A stretch of DNA of 25,911 bases, taken from assembly GCA_025362415.1 (NCBI GenBank), contig JANYGM010000038.1, forward strand, positions 1 through 25,911, written 5' to 3'. Source of the DNA: a bacterium. GTDB lineage: Bacteria > Bacteroidota > Bacteroidia > Cytophagales > Thermonemataceae. The stretch's first letter is position 1, and every line of letters starts with the position of its first letter. Shown here piece after piece: positions 1-6,141 of this stretch. Position numbers and translations under genes: made by a program. The notes under the pieces were generated by a model. It was not told the origin of the DNA, did no database searches, and worked only from the letters and a program-made list of their open reading frames with translations.

Positions 1-302
1 TCTCAATGGATTTGATGCACGCAGACGCAGATAAAATAAAAATCAGGAGTAGTTATAATCTTAGTGGAATGAGTTTTAGCCCAAAAGAAATTGCGGCATC
101 TATCCAAAAACATATTCCTGAATTTCAAATTACCTATAAACCTGATTTCAGGCAAGCTATTGCAGATTCTTGGCCAGGAAGCATTGATGATAGTGCCGCT
201 ACACAAGATTGGGGCTGGAAACCTAATTTTGACCTTCCAAAGATGACAGAAACAATGCTTGAAAATATCAAAATTGGTATGGAAAAAGGACTCATAGCCT
301 AG
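1..302 (+). CDS. tdh: L-threonine 3-dehydrogenase, SDR/epimerase type (3' end only)
   Basis: This is the C-terminal part of an NAD-dependent epimerase/dehydratase-fold protein. The frame is open across the left window edge, so the Rossmann domain and catalytic Tyr-Lys lie outside. The visible ~100 residues match what I know of the short-chain type threonine 3-dehydrogenases of Bacteroidota: SFSPKEIAASI, then FRQAIADSWP, SIDD and QDWGWKP, ending in a helix with MTETMLENIK. Such enzymes oxidise L-threonine to 2-amino-3-ketobutyrate in the cytoplasm, which a ligase (Kbl) splits to glycine and acetyl-CoA. The internal ATG at position 6 is not the true start. The symbol tdh is shared with the unrelated zinc-type enzyme of E. 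coli. The next gene begins 45 bases downstream on the same strand, so co-transcription is possible. Confidence 0.85.
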   Translation, partial: SMDLMHADADKIKIRSSYNLSGMSFSPKEIAASIQKHIPEFQITYKPDFRQAIADSWPGSIDDSAATQDWGWKPNFDLPKMTETMLENIKIGMEKGLIA

Positions 303-347
303 TATGGAGGTACTTGTTTTTGATAAATCTACTAAAATAAAATACAA

Positions 348-896
348 ATGAAGCTAACAACGCAAGAATACAGAGAATATCTAAAAACTCACATTAGATT
401 TTTATATTTTGTGGCGAGAAAATGTGAAATATTGCCAACTCCTAAAATGGCTTTTGAAGATTTTCTGGACCTTGATATGAATGTTAAATTTGCAGCAAGA
501 AATGCTTTCCTTAGTGATGACACTTTGCTTGATAAATACCTTAAAATATTCAAAAATAGGCTTTCAGCTAGTGAACTTGACATACTAGGGGGGTTTAAAA
601 AAAGCATATCTAATAGTTTCCTCTTTTTAAAAACAACAAAAGACTATAATATTTTTTTGGATAGAGAAAATGAGAAAATTTATGGTGTCAAGGCACTAGG
701 AGACCCACTTGACACGCTAATATCTCAAATTCCAACATTTGTAACTGCTATTATTTTGCCGTTCAGAGGGAAAATAATATATGATGGATTTTTGGGAGAA
801 ACCCCCACCAAGTTTACAAAAGAACAACTTGTTAGTATGGAACTGCTATACAAGGCTGTTATGGAGGAAAACAAATTGATTACTCATTTAGATTAA
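348..896 (+). CDS. Hypothetical protein, 182 aa
   Basis: I do not recognise a named family. The protein is probably cytoplasmic: it has no signal peptide and no membrane segment. The N-terminal ~80 residues are predicted helical and charged (TQEYREYLKTHIRFLYFVAR). The C-terminal half alternates short beta-like stretches: FLFLKTTKDYNIFLD, then KIYGVKALGDPLDTLI, then TFVTAIILPFRGKIIYDGFL, the last looking like the most conserved core. It ends with a helix (KEQLVSMELLYKAVMEE). The ATG at 348 is the first in frame after a stop and has no evident ribosome-binding site, which is normal for this phylum. It follows the threonine dehydrogenase by 45 bases and is followed at once by a strong terminator, so it is probably the last gene of that unit. 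Confidence 0.75.
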   Translation: MKLTTQEYREYLKTHIRFLYFVARKCEILPTPKMAFEDFLDLDMNVKFAARNAFLSDDTLLDKYLKIFKNRLSASELDILGGFKKSISNSFLFLKTTKDYNIFLDRENEKIYGVKALGDPLDTLISQIPTFVTAIILPFRGKIIYDGFLGETPTKFTKEQLVSMELLYKAVMEENKLITHLD

Positions 897-900
897 CAAA

Positions 901-940
901 TAGACCTCCTGCAAAAGTGCAATCTTTCGCAGGAGGTCTA
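901..940 (+). terminator. Strong hairpin terminator
   Basis: A perfect 12-bp stem (901-912 with 929-940, arm tagacctcctgc) starts four bases after the stop of the 182-aa gene. Inside the 16-base loop a second AAAG/CTTT pairing is possible. It is followed by a T-rich stretch (gtatttaatttttt), which fits intrinsic termination of rightward transcription. Confidence 0.75.
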
Positions 941-952
941 GTATTTAATTTT

Positions 953-1115
953 TTCTGATACGAATGTTTTTTGTGGTCTTCAAGAAAAACTGTTCAAAAA
1001 ATGTATTTACGCAATGGGCATGCCCATTGTCTATTTTGATATAATTTCAATTTGCTGATTATCAACACTTTAAATATCAATAATTTCTACACCACAAAAA
1101 ACATTAGTATCAGAA
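953..1115. mobile_element. MITE-like element with 25-bp terminal inverted repeats
   Basis: The arms 953-977 and 1091-1115 are inverted copies of each other over 25 bases with one mismatch (left arm begins ttctgatacgaatg). The ~113 bases between them hold no open frame, but carry a perfect 18-bp palindrome near the centre (1012-1029). TAATT occurs just outside both ends (946-950 and 1116-1120), a possible target duplication, although the left copy is two bases off the arm. The right end touches the stop codon of the minus-strand TPR gene. Size, lack of coding capacity and symmetry fit a miniature inverted-repeat transposable element. A large bidirectional hairpin of another kind is the alternative. 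No matching transposase is present in the window. Confidence 0.5.
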
Positions 1116-1118
1116 TAA

Positions 1119-2171
1119 TTATTTCAATGCTTCAATTTTTTTGTTTGTTTCTGCGAGTTTAGCTTTGTTATCTGTACTTTGATAACATTGTGCCAATGTT
1201 TGCAAAATGTCTAAATCTTTAGGATTTCCTTTTGCTACTTTTTCAAGATGAGGTATAGCAAGTAACAATGATGCTTTTATTTTTTTGTCATATTCCGTTG
1301 ATTTTGCTGGCGTAAGTGTCTTATCAGCACGTTCTTTGTCTTCCTTATTGGCATCTTTTCGTGCTAATTCAAAATAATATGCGCCCAAACCTCTTGCACC
1401 ATCAGTTGAGTTGGGGTCAATATTAGAGATTTTGTTGTAAAGCTCCAAAGCTCGTGGCATATTATCCATTTCTTGGTTAATATATGCCTCAAAAGTAACA
1501 AATTTGACATTTTTAGGAAAATCTTTTGTTGCCATTTCAGTGATTTTCAAAGCTTTTGCATAATCTTTTTTTCCAAGATAATGACTGATGACGTTGGGAT
1601 AATGTGCAATTTTAGAAGAAGGTTTTGCACTTGGCATAGAAAAAATTGGCTCAATGTTGCGTGTATAACCCTCAAAATCATCTATTTGCCCAGCAGCAAT
1701 AGCCGCATAAACATAAGCCGTTGTGTCGTTTGGCTTTAGTTTTTGTGCTGTTTCAAAGCTTTTCATAGCACCTTTGTAATCTTTTTTATCAAAAGAAATA
1801 GCAGCTTGATTAAAAAAAGCACCATACATATTTTTCATTCCGTCTTCTGCATCTTTATAAAAACCTTTTTTCTCTGGTTCCATTTCCATAGCTTTTTTGT
1901 AGGCATCATACGCTACATTAGCAGCATTGGGGTCTAATTTGTTGATATCAGGTTTATCTGATGCCGCAATAGCAGCATAAATTTGTCCTCTATAAAACCA
2001 AGTTTTAGATTTTAGACTTGCTTTTGGGTGTTTGCTTGCCTCATCAATGTGTACTTTTGCATCTGCAAGTTTTCCTTCATCAAACTCAATAGTAGCTGCG
2101 CCAAGCCCGCCCTGCGCAAAAGAAATAATGCTAAAAAGCATCAAAATAAACAAAAGTGATAAGTTTTTCAT
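1119..2171 (-). CDS. Secreted TPR-repeat protein, 350 aa
   Basis: The N-terminus is a clear signal peptide (MKNLSLLFILMLFSIISFAQ), with cleavage expected near residue 20, so the protein is exported to the periplasm or outer membrane face. The rest is helical with tetratricopeptide-like pairs: AAISFDKKDYKGAMKSFETA around residues 120-145, a DYAKALKITEMA unit near 205, a MPRALELYNKISNIDPNS unit near 240, and a last one near 320-345. TPR arrays are protein-binding scaffolds, so the partner cannot be read from sequence. The start chosen is the ATG directly before the signal peptide. The gene is convergent with the 182-aa gene and its 3' end abuts the MITE-like element. A second TPR protein is encoded divergently at 2381. 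Confidence 0.85.
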   Translation of the reverse strand: MKNLSLLFILMLFSIISFAQGGLGAATIEFDEGKLADAKVHIDEASKHPKASLKSKTWFYRGQIYAAIAASDKPDINKLDPNAANVAYDAYKKAMEMEPEKKGFYKDAEDGMKNMYGAFFNQAAISFDKKDYKGAMKSFETAQKLKPNDTTAYVYAAIAAGQIDDFEGYTRNIEPIFSMPSAKPSSKIAHYPNVISHYLGKKDYAKALKITEMATKDFPKNVKFVTFEAYINQEMDNMPRALELYNKISNIDPNSTDGARGLGAYYFELARKDANKEDKERADKTLTPAKSTEYDKKIKASLLLAIPHLEKVAKGNPKDLDILQTLAQCYQSTDNKAKLAETNKKIEALK

Positions 2172-2266
2172 TGGAATTATTATTTTTATTATGAATTTTT
2201 TAGAAATTTTAAATTGATTATGTAGCCATAATCTTGTATTACAGATGTTGCATTACAAAAGTTGTG

Positions 2267-2274
2267 CAAATTTA
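2267..2274 (-). promoter_or_regulatory. Candidate -7 box for the secreted TPR gene
   Basis: Read on the minus strand this is TAAATTTG, a match to the Bacteroidota -7 consensus TAnnTTTG, 96 bases before the ATG at 2171. No well-spaced -33 TTTG is seen, so this is tentative. Confidence 0.35.
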
Positions 2275-2336
2275 GTAATATTCTTCAAAAAATAAAAAAA
2301 ATTCTTTCAAACTATTTTTTAATCCTACTTTCTTTG

Positions 2337-2344
2337 TAATTTTG
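2337..2344 (+). promoter_or_regulatory. Candidate -7 box for the TPR/propeller gene
   Basis: TAATTTTG fits TAnnTTTG and lies 36 bases before the ATG at 2381. The -33 region is only T-rich, without TTTG. If this box is right, the in-frame TTG at 2342 lies inside the promoter and cannot be the start codon, which supports the ATG at 2381. Confidence 0.45.
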
Positions 2345-2352
2345 TGTTTATT

Positions 2353-2380
2353 CGTACCTCTCACCTCGTATCTTTCACTT
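2353..2380 (+). repeat. Start-abutting short tandem repeat (CGTACCTC dialect)
   Basis: Imperfect copies of an ~8-base unit (cgtacctc, tcacctcg, tatctttcac) run directly into the ATG at 2381. This strand carries only two G residues, both in CGTA units. It is one of ten similar blocks that touch the left edge of a coding region in this window. Confidence 0.5.
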
Positions 2381-3910
2381 ATGGATAATATTAAAACTGG
2401 TTATGATTTTTTGGCAAAAAATGAATTTGATAGTGCTATCAATTCGTTTTCTAATGCCATTAATGCTGATGCAAAAGATATAGAAGCACATTTTGGATTG
2501 TCGCAAGCATATTATTTTTTATATAAAGAAACAAATATCAACTCATATAGAAATACCGCCAAAGAACACGCCAATATTTGCATCAATATTGACCCAAAAC
2601 ACCCGCAATCTTATGCCGCAAAGAGTTTTTTGAGTTTGATAACAGATGATAATTTTAATAAAAATAGTGGAAATACTACAAAAAATCTAGTAGAAAAACA
2701 CGCTCAAACTACGTATGACAAACGTCTTCAAGAAGAAAATCTACTTATCAATGCTGAAAAAGATTTGGATAAAAATAACAACAAAGAAGACAAAGGAACA
2801 CTTGCTTTGTCGCCCATAAAGGCATTTTTTGGTTTTGGCTGTGTGAGTTCTTTTGCAATTTTTGGTATTGTTATGTTCTTTTTTAGTAAAATAAAAGACT
2901 CTAATAGCAGAGAAAAACAACTTACAGAAATAACAACAAACATTGAATTACCTATCAAAACTACACAAAAGTATGCAGGCGCAACACTAAGCGAAAACGG
3001 CGCACTTGTTTGGGTGATTTATGACAAAAAACAAAGAAAGGGAAATATCCAATTTACCAATATTGATGGAAAAGAATTTTCTAAGGAACTGTATATAATG
3101 GATAATATTACTGATGTTTTGGAGTATAATAATCATATTTATGTTTTAGGTGGTCTCAATAATGAAAAAATTGAGGCAAGAGATATGACAACAGGCAATA
3201 TTTTATTTAATACACAATTTTTGACACAAAAATACCCAGAACTGAAAACAGGAATAGGAAAAATAAAGCTTTTTCAAGGGAAAGGAGTTGAAATTATTAC
3301 TAAAAAAGGAGATCAATTTTACTATCTTTTTGTTAATCAAAAACTGTATTCTGTGGCAGAAAAAAAACAATTAGAAAGTAATTTTGAAAATAAAAACGGT
3401 TATGTTGAGCAATATTTGTGGTACACACAAGACAAAGAAACCATTAAAAAAACGTATTTTATGGCTAAAACCCTTGAAAATCCATTTTTGATTGACCTTA
3501 ACGCCCATAAAAATATTTTACCTACTGCTGAAAGTTTAATACAAATAAATGAAGGTAAAAATAGTAATGAATTTCAGAAATTTCCTACCACAGCAAAAAC
3601 TTTTTTGGAAGGAAATCTCGTTTATGGTGACAAAGAATATGCCATTATTGCGCACAAAAATTCCATTGGCGAGTACCAACATCTATATACGTGTATAGAG
3701 GCAAAAACAGGAAAAGTTCTTTGGGAAAAAATACCTGAAAAAAATCTAGTGTTTAATAATGAAAATGCCAATGCGAATAACTGGGAACTTAATAAAACCT
3801 CTCGTTTTGGTGATTCTGTGCTATTTTATAACAATAAACCCACACCCAACATTGTTGTTATCAATATAATAACAGGAGAAATTACATTAGAGAAACAAAA
3901 TCTTTTTTAA
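2381..3910 (+). CDS. Membrane-anchored TPR protein with PQQ-propeller-like C-terminal domain
   Basis: The protein has 509 residues. Residues 1-95 form TPR-like helices (GYDFLAKNEFDSAINSFSNA, then IEAHFGLSQAYYFL, then INIDPKHPQSYAAKSFL). A charged linker follows, and one membrane helix at about 146-168 (FFGFGCVSSFAIFGIVMFFF). The remaining ~340 residues are beta-rich with repeated strand-turn units such as HIYVLGGLNNEKIEARDMTTGNI and, near the end, EAKTGKVLWEKIPEKN, which resembles PQQ-binding-like propeller repeats. With no signal peptide, the TPR part is likely cytoplasmic and the propeller-like part periplasmic. That split suggests a sensor or scaffold role, but this is inference. ATG 2381 was chosen over an upstream in-frame TTG because the latter overlaps the promoter-like box. 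Confidence 0.8.
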   Translation: MDNIKTGYDFLAKNEFDSAINSFSNAINADAKDIEAHFGLSQAYYFLYKETNINSYRNTAKEHANICINIDPKHPQSYAAKSFLSLITDDNFNKNSGNTTKNLVEKHAQTTYDKRLQEENLLINAEKDLDKNNNKEDKGTLALSPIKAFFGFGCVSSFAIFGIVMFFFSKIKDSNSREKQLTEITTNIELPIKTTQKYAGATLSENGALVWVIYDKKQRKGNIQFTNIDGKEFSKELYIMDNITDVLEYNNHIYVLGGLNNEKIEARDMTTGNILFNTQFLTQKYPELKTGIGKIKLFQGKGVEIITKKGDQFYYLFVNQKLYSVAEKKQLESNFENKNGYVEQYLWYTQDKETIKKTYFMAKTLENPFLIDLNAHKNILPTAESLIQINEGKNSNEFQKFPTTAKTFLEGNLVYGDKEYAIIAHKNSIGEYQHLYTCIEAKTGKVLWEKIPEKNLVFNNENANANNWELNKTSRFGDSVLFYNNKPTPNIVVINIITGEITLEKQNLF

Positions 3911-3935
3911 TAAATAGTAGCTCCCAAAGAAATAG

Positions 3936-4142
3936 CCCCCAAAGGGCTTATCTTGTAGGGGTTTTGAAGAATATTTGTATTTAATGTAGGGGCGACCCTT
4001 GCGGTTGCCCAAAATGCGAAAGCAACACGACAATCAGAACGCAAAATCATCTACAAAAACAAATTTAAAGCCTATTCAAAGAGGGCAACCGCAAGGGTTG
4101 CCCCTACAAATACAAAACCCCTACAAGATAAGCCCAAAGGGG
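3936..4142. repeat. Large imperfect inverted repeat with GGGCAACC palindromes
   Basis: The left arm (3936-4010) and right arm (4083-4142) are reverse complements over two long blocks: aagggcttatcttgtagggg with its complement, and gtaggggc-acccttgcggttgccc with its complement. The left arm carries an extra ~14 bases between the blocks. Each arm also contains its own small hairpin (GGGCAACC-GCAAG-GGTTGCCC type). The 72-base centre has no open frame. It occupies most of the 370-base gene-free stretch between two genes whose 3' ends face each other, so it may also stop transcription from both sides. GTAGGGGCAACCCTTGCGG-like palindromes are, to my knowledge, dispersed REP-like repeats in many bacteria. 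Confidence 0.65.
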
Positions 4143-4190
4143 CTTTTAATACATTTACGAGAATTTATTTTGTATTAAAGTCCCCTTTGG
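4134..4190. repeat. Second inverted repeat (CCAAAGGGG arms)
   Basis: Arms 4134-4152 and 4172-4190 pair over 17 of 19 bases (arm ccaaaggggcttttaatac), with a 19-base loop. It shares its left arm with the right end of the larger inverted repeat, so the two structures are mutually exclusive folds of the same DNA or RNA. Confidence 0.55.
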
Positions 4191-4250
4191 GGATTTAGGG
4201 GCAACAGAAGCAATTTTTGTATTTTCCGAAATCCTTCCCGTTCACAGTAT

Positions 4251-4280
4251 AACTAAACACTACTCACTAAACACTACTCA
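4251..4280 (+). repeat. Tandem repeat abutting the stop of the LytTR gene
   Basis: Two near-identical copies of a 14-base unit (actaaacactactc) plus a partial third copy run into the stop codon of the minus-strand gene at 4281. On the plus strand the block contains no G. Confidence 0.6.
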
Positions 4281-4649
4281 CTAAACATATACTTTTAAAA
4301 ATTCTTCTTTTTTGTCTTTTGATAATCCGACTTGTGCGCCATTTTCCATAATAATATAACCGCCATCTTGCTTAACATATTGGCTCACACAGTTCAAATT
4401 GATGATATAAGAACGGTGCGCCCTGAAAAAACAAGGTTGTATTAGTATTTCTTCAAATGTTTTGATGTTTTTTGAAACTATCAGTTTTTCTTTCTTTCCT
4501 TTAATGAAAATTTCTGTATATGCGCCTTCTGCACTAAGATAAATAATATCATTTATTTCTACAAAAAGTAAGCCATCAGATACAGGAAGAGCTATTTTCT
4601 GGTTTGTCTGATTAAGATTGCTTTGCAAAGCAGCTATTTTTATTGGCAC
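4281..4649 (-). CDS. LytTR DNA-binding domain (3' fragment of a split response regulator)
   Basis: This frame encodes a full LytTR DNA-binding domain: IALPVSDGLLFVEINDIIYL, then EGAYTEIF, then FFRAHRSYIINLNCVSQY, and a final GAQVGLSKDKKEEFLKVY, all standard landmarks of AgrA/LytR-type regulators. The first possible start is a GTG at 4649 that overlaps the end of the receiver frame by 38 bases. I infer that the two frames were one gene of about 250 residues. Removing one A from the AAAAA run at 4637-4641 (minus strand) joins them as ...NHNQSANKIAALQSNLNQ..., a linker that looks natural. As it stands the fragment would be made alone only if translation restarts or shifts frame. Confidence 0.85.
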   Translation of the reverse strand: MPIKIAALQSNLNQTNQKIALPVSDGLLFVEINDIIYLSAEGAYTEIFIKGKKEKLIVSKNIKTFEEILIQPCFFRAHRSYIINLNCVSQYVKQDGGYIIMENGAQVGLSKDKKEEFLKVYV

Positions 4650-5040
4650 TTTGATTATGATTTTGGGGATCTTTTTCTGCTTTTTCTTTTTTAACTTTTT
4701 CTACAGCAGCTATCAATCCATCAATTTGAATAGGTTTTAGAAGATAATCAATAGCAGAAACTTTGAAGGCTTGTATGGCATATTCTTGGTAGGCAGTCGT
4801 AAAAATAGTTTCAAAATTGACATCAGCAATAAAGTCAAATAATTGAAAACCTGTATAATTAGGCATTTCTATATCCAAAAATACAATATCAGGCTGAAAT
4901 TGTGCAATGGCTTTCACACCAGAAGGTACATCTTCTGCATTTGCTACCACAATAACATCATCAGGGCAATATTCTTTTAATAATTCTTCTAAAATACGGC
5001 GTGCTTTTGGTTCGTCGTCAATAATAAGTGCTTTAAGCAT
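4612..5040 (-). CDS. Response regulator receiver domain (5' fragment of a split LytTR regulator)
   Basis: Residues 1-120 are a complete CheY-like receiver: IIDDEPKAR near the N-terminus with the acidic pair, VFLDIEMP with the phospho-acceptor Asp at about 54, a TTAY segment near 80 with the switch Thr, and the conserved Lys in YLLKPI around 104. The frame then runs into an unrelated tail (NSCFAKQS) and stops. The LytTR domain that should follow is in the +1 frame just downstream, so this is a frameshifted gene or a receiver-only product. No histidine kinase is encoded nearby. A TATATTTG box lies 40 bases upstream. Confidence 0.88.
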   Translation of the reverse strand: MLKALIIDDEPKARRILEELLKEYCPDDVIVVANAEDVPSGVKAIAQFQPDIVFLDIEMPNYTGFQLFDFIADVNFETIFTTAYQEYAIQAFKVSAIDYLLKPIQIDGLIAAVEKVKKEKAEKDPQNHNQSANKNSCFAKQS

Positions 5041-5079
5041 AAATAGGCTTTAGTTGTGAGTTGGTTAATACAGTATAGG

Positions 5080-5087
5080 CAAATATA
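5080..5087 (-). promoter_or_regulatory. Candidate -7 box for the response regulator
   Basis: On the minus strand this reads TATATTTG (TAnnTTTG). Its -33 zone falls inside the terminator hairpin of the upstream membrane-protein gene, so promoter and terminator overlap. Confidence 0.45.
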
Positions 5088-5090
5088 AAA

Positions 5091-5125
5091 AAAATCCCGC
5101 AAAAATTCATTTTTTGTGGGATTTT
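5091..5125 (-). terminator. Intrinsic terminator of the membrane-protein gene
   Basis: A 15-bp stem (5091-5105 with 5111-5125, arm aaaatcccgcaaaaa, one G-T pair) with a 5-base loop lies just past the stop of the minus-strand gene ending at 5135. The arms end in A/T runs, giving a U-tract on the minus strand. Confidence 0.8.
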
Positions 5126-5134
5126 AAGTTAAAA

Positions 5135-5917
5135 CTATGCATCAATATGAGCAGCATTGATACGTTTTTCTACACGTTCTATGTATTCTGTAAGAGGAAA
5201 AAGTGGCACTTCTGCGCTTCCTTCTTGTTCTCCGTACTCAAAAGGATCATCAATATCACTAATCAGTTTGTACATATAAACATAAACAAGTGTGATGAAA
5301 AATGTAACCACAACCGCTGCTATAATATGTTTAAATTTTACTATCATTAGAATTGCAAAAATAACCACAATCAGCGTTTCTAGCAAAGCGTAGCCTGTTG
5401 CTAAAAAACCTGTACGAGAAATCACGCCTGCTCGTGTTACGATGCGTCTCAAAATACTCATTTCATTGAACAAACGCCCCAAAATGGTTGCTGCAGCCCC
5501 TATTCTGTCCAACTCATTGATAACAAGGTTAAAACGAGTCATTCTTTCAAAAACTTCTGAATCTGAAATTTTCTCTAAAAACCAGTCGTGTATGCTCGTG
5601 GCAAGGTCGTAAGTACCTTTTCTGACAAAATTAAGGTCATAATTAGTTTTTGTAGCCAGATTTGTACAAGTTTCTTCTAGTGATTCTATGGCAGTGGCTA
5701 TTTCGCCAGGAATACGCTCACTTTCTTTGTAGTCTGCCATTACACCAGCCAACATAAAACCCAATAAAAAAACACCCGCAGACACCAGCAAAGCAATGTC
5801 ACTTAATTCTACAATTCCTTGAAATTCAATGAGATAGAATAAAATAAGTTTGCACACAACCGCACCTAGCGCATAAGGTAGGGCAAGAAACATTAGTTTC
5901 CATTTGACTTTAATCAT
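5135..5917 (-). CDS. Integral membrane protein, 260 aa, unknown function
   Basis: Four membrane helices are visible: about residues 9-29 and 38-60 near the N-terminus, and about 172-197 and 200-222 near the C-terminus. A ~110-residue soluble helical middle lies between them. The end carries a conserved-looking ISDIDDPFEY segment followed by PLTEYIERVEKRI. The 2+2 helix layout and a D-DPFEY motif after the last helix remind me of bestrophin-like (DUF4239) membrane proteins, but the match is weak and I would not name it so. The start is the first ATG before the first helix. It lies 94 bases upstream of the response regulator but is separated from it by a terminator, so the two are probably not co-transcribed. 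Confidence 0.75.
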   Translation of the reverse strand: MIKVKWKLMFLALPYALGAVVCKLILFYLIEFQGIVELSDIALLVSAGVFLLGFMLAGVMADYKESERIPGEIATAIESLEETCTNLATKTNYDLNFVRKGTYDLATSIHDWFLEKISDSEVFERMTRFNLVINELDRIGAAATILGRLFNEMSILRRIVTRAGVISRTGFLATGYALLETLIVVIFAILMIVKFKHIIAAVVVTFFITLVYVYMYKLISDIDDPFEYGEQEGSAEVPLFPLTEYIERVEKRINAAHIDA

Positions 5918-6098
5918 CTTTATAAATATTTTACGTTGATAGTTAGTTGATTTATTTACGAATTTGTTATATTACGAAATTATTACGAAATTGTTATGCA
6001 ATTATTAAAGTAGGGTTAAAAATATTACTTAATTTTGGTTTTTGCAAATAAAATTCTAATTTTATGATTATTTGTTCCATTTTTTGTATTAGAATGAA

Positions 6099-6106
6099 TA
6101 TTTTTG
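6099..6106 (+). promoter_or_regulatory. Candidate -7 box for the TPR surface protein
   Basis: TATTTTTG matches TAnnTTTG 35 bases before the ATG at 6142. TTTG stretches occur upstream (6071-6074, 6083-6086), but neither has ideal -33 spacing. Confidence 0.45.
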
Positions 6107-6141
6107 TTAGTTTTACACCTCTTAAATAAAAACAAAAAACT

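Noticed and set aside
2342..2380. N-terminal extension of the TPR/propeller protein from a TTG codon
   Set aside because: The TTG lies inside a TAATTTTG promoter-like box and the added residues are encoded by a gene-edge repeat; the ATG at 2381 is the better start.
5963..5994. TTACGAAATT repeats before the TPR surface gene as a regulator binding array
   Set aside because: Only two or three degenerate copies with irregular spacing, over 140 bases from the start codon; noted only as relatives of the AATTACG repeats.
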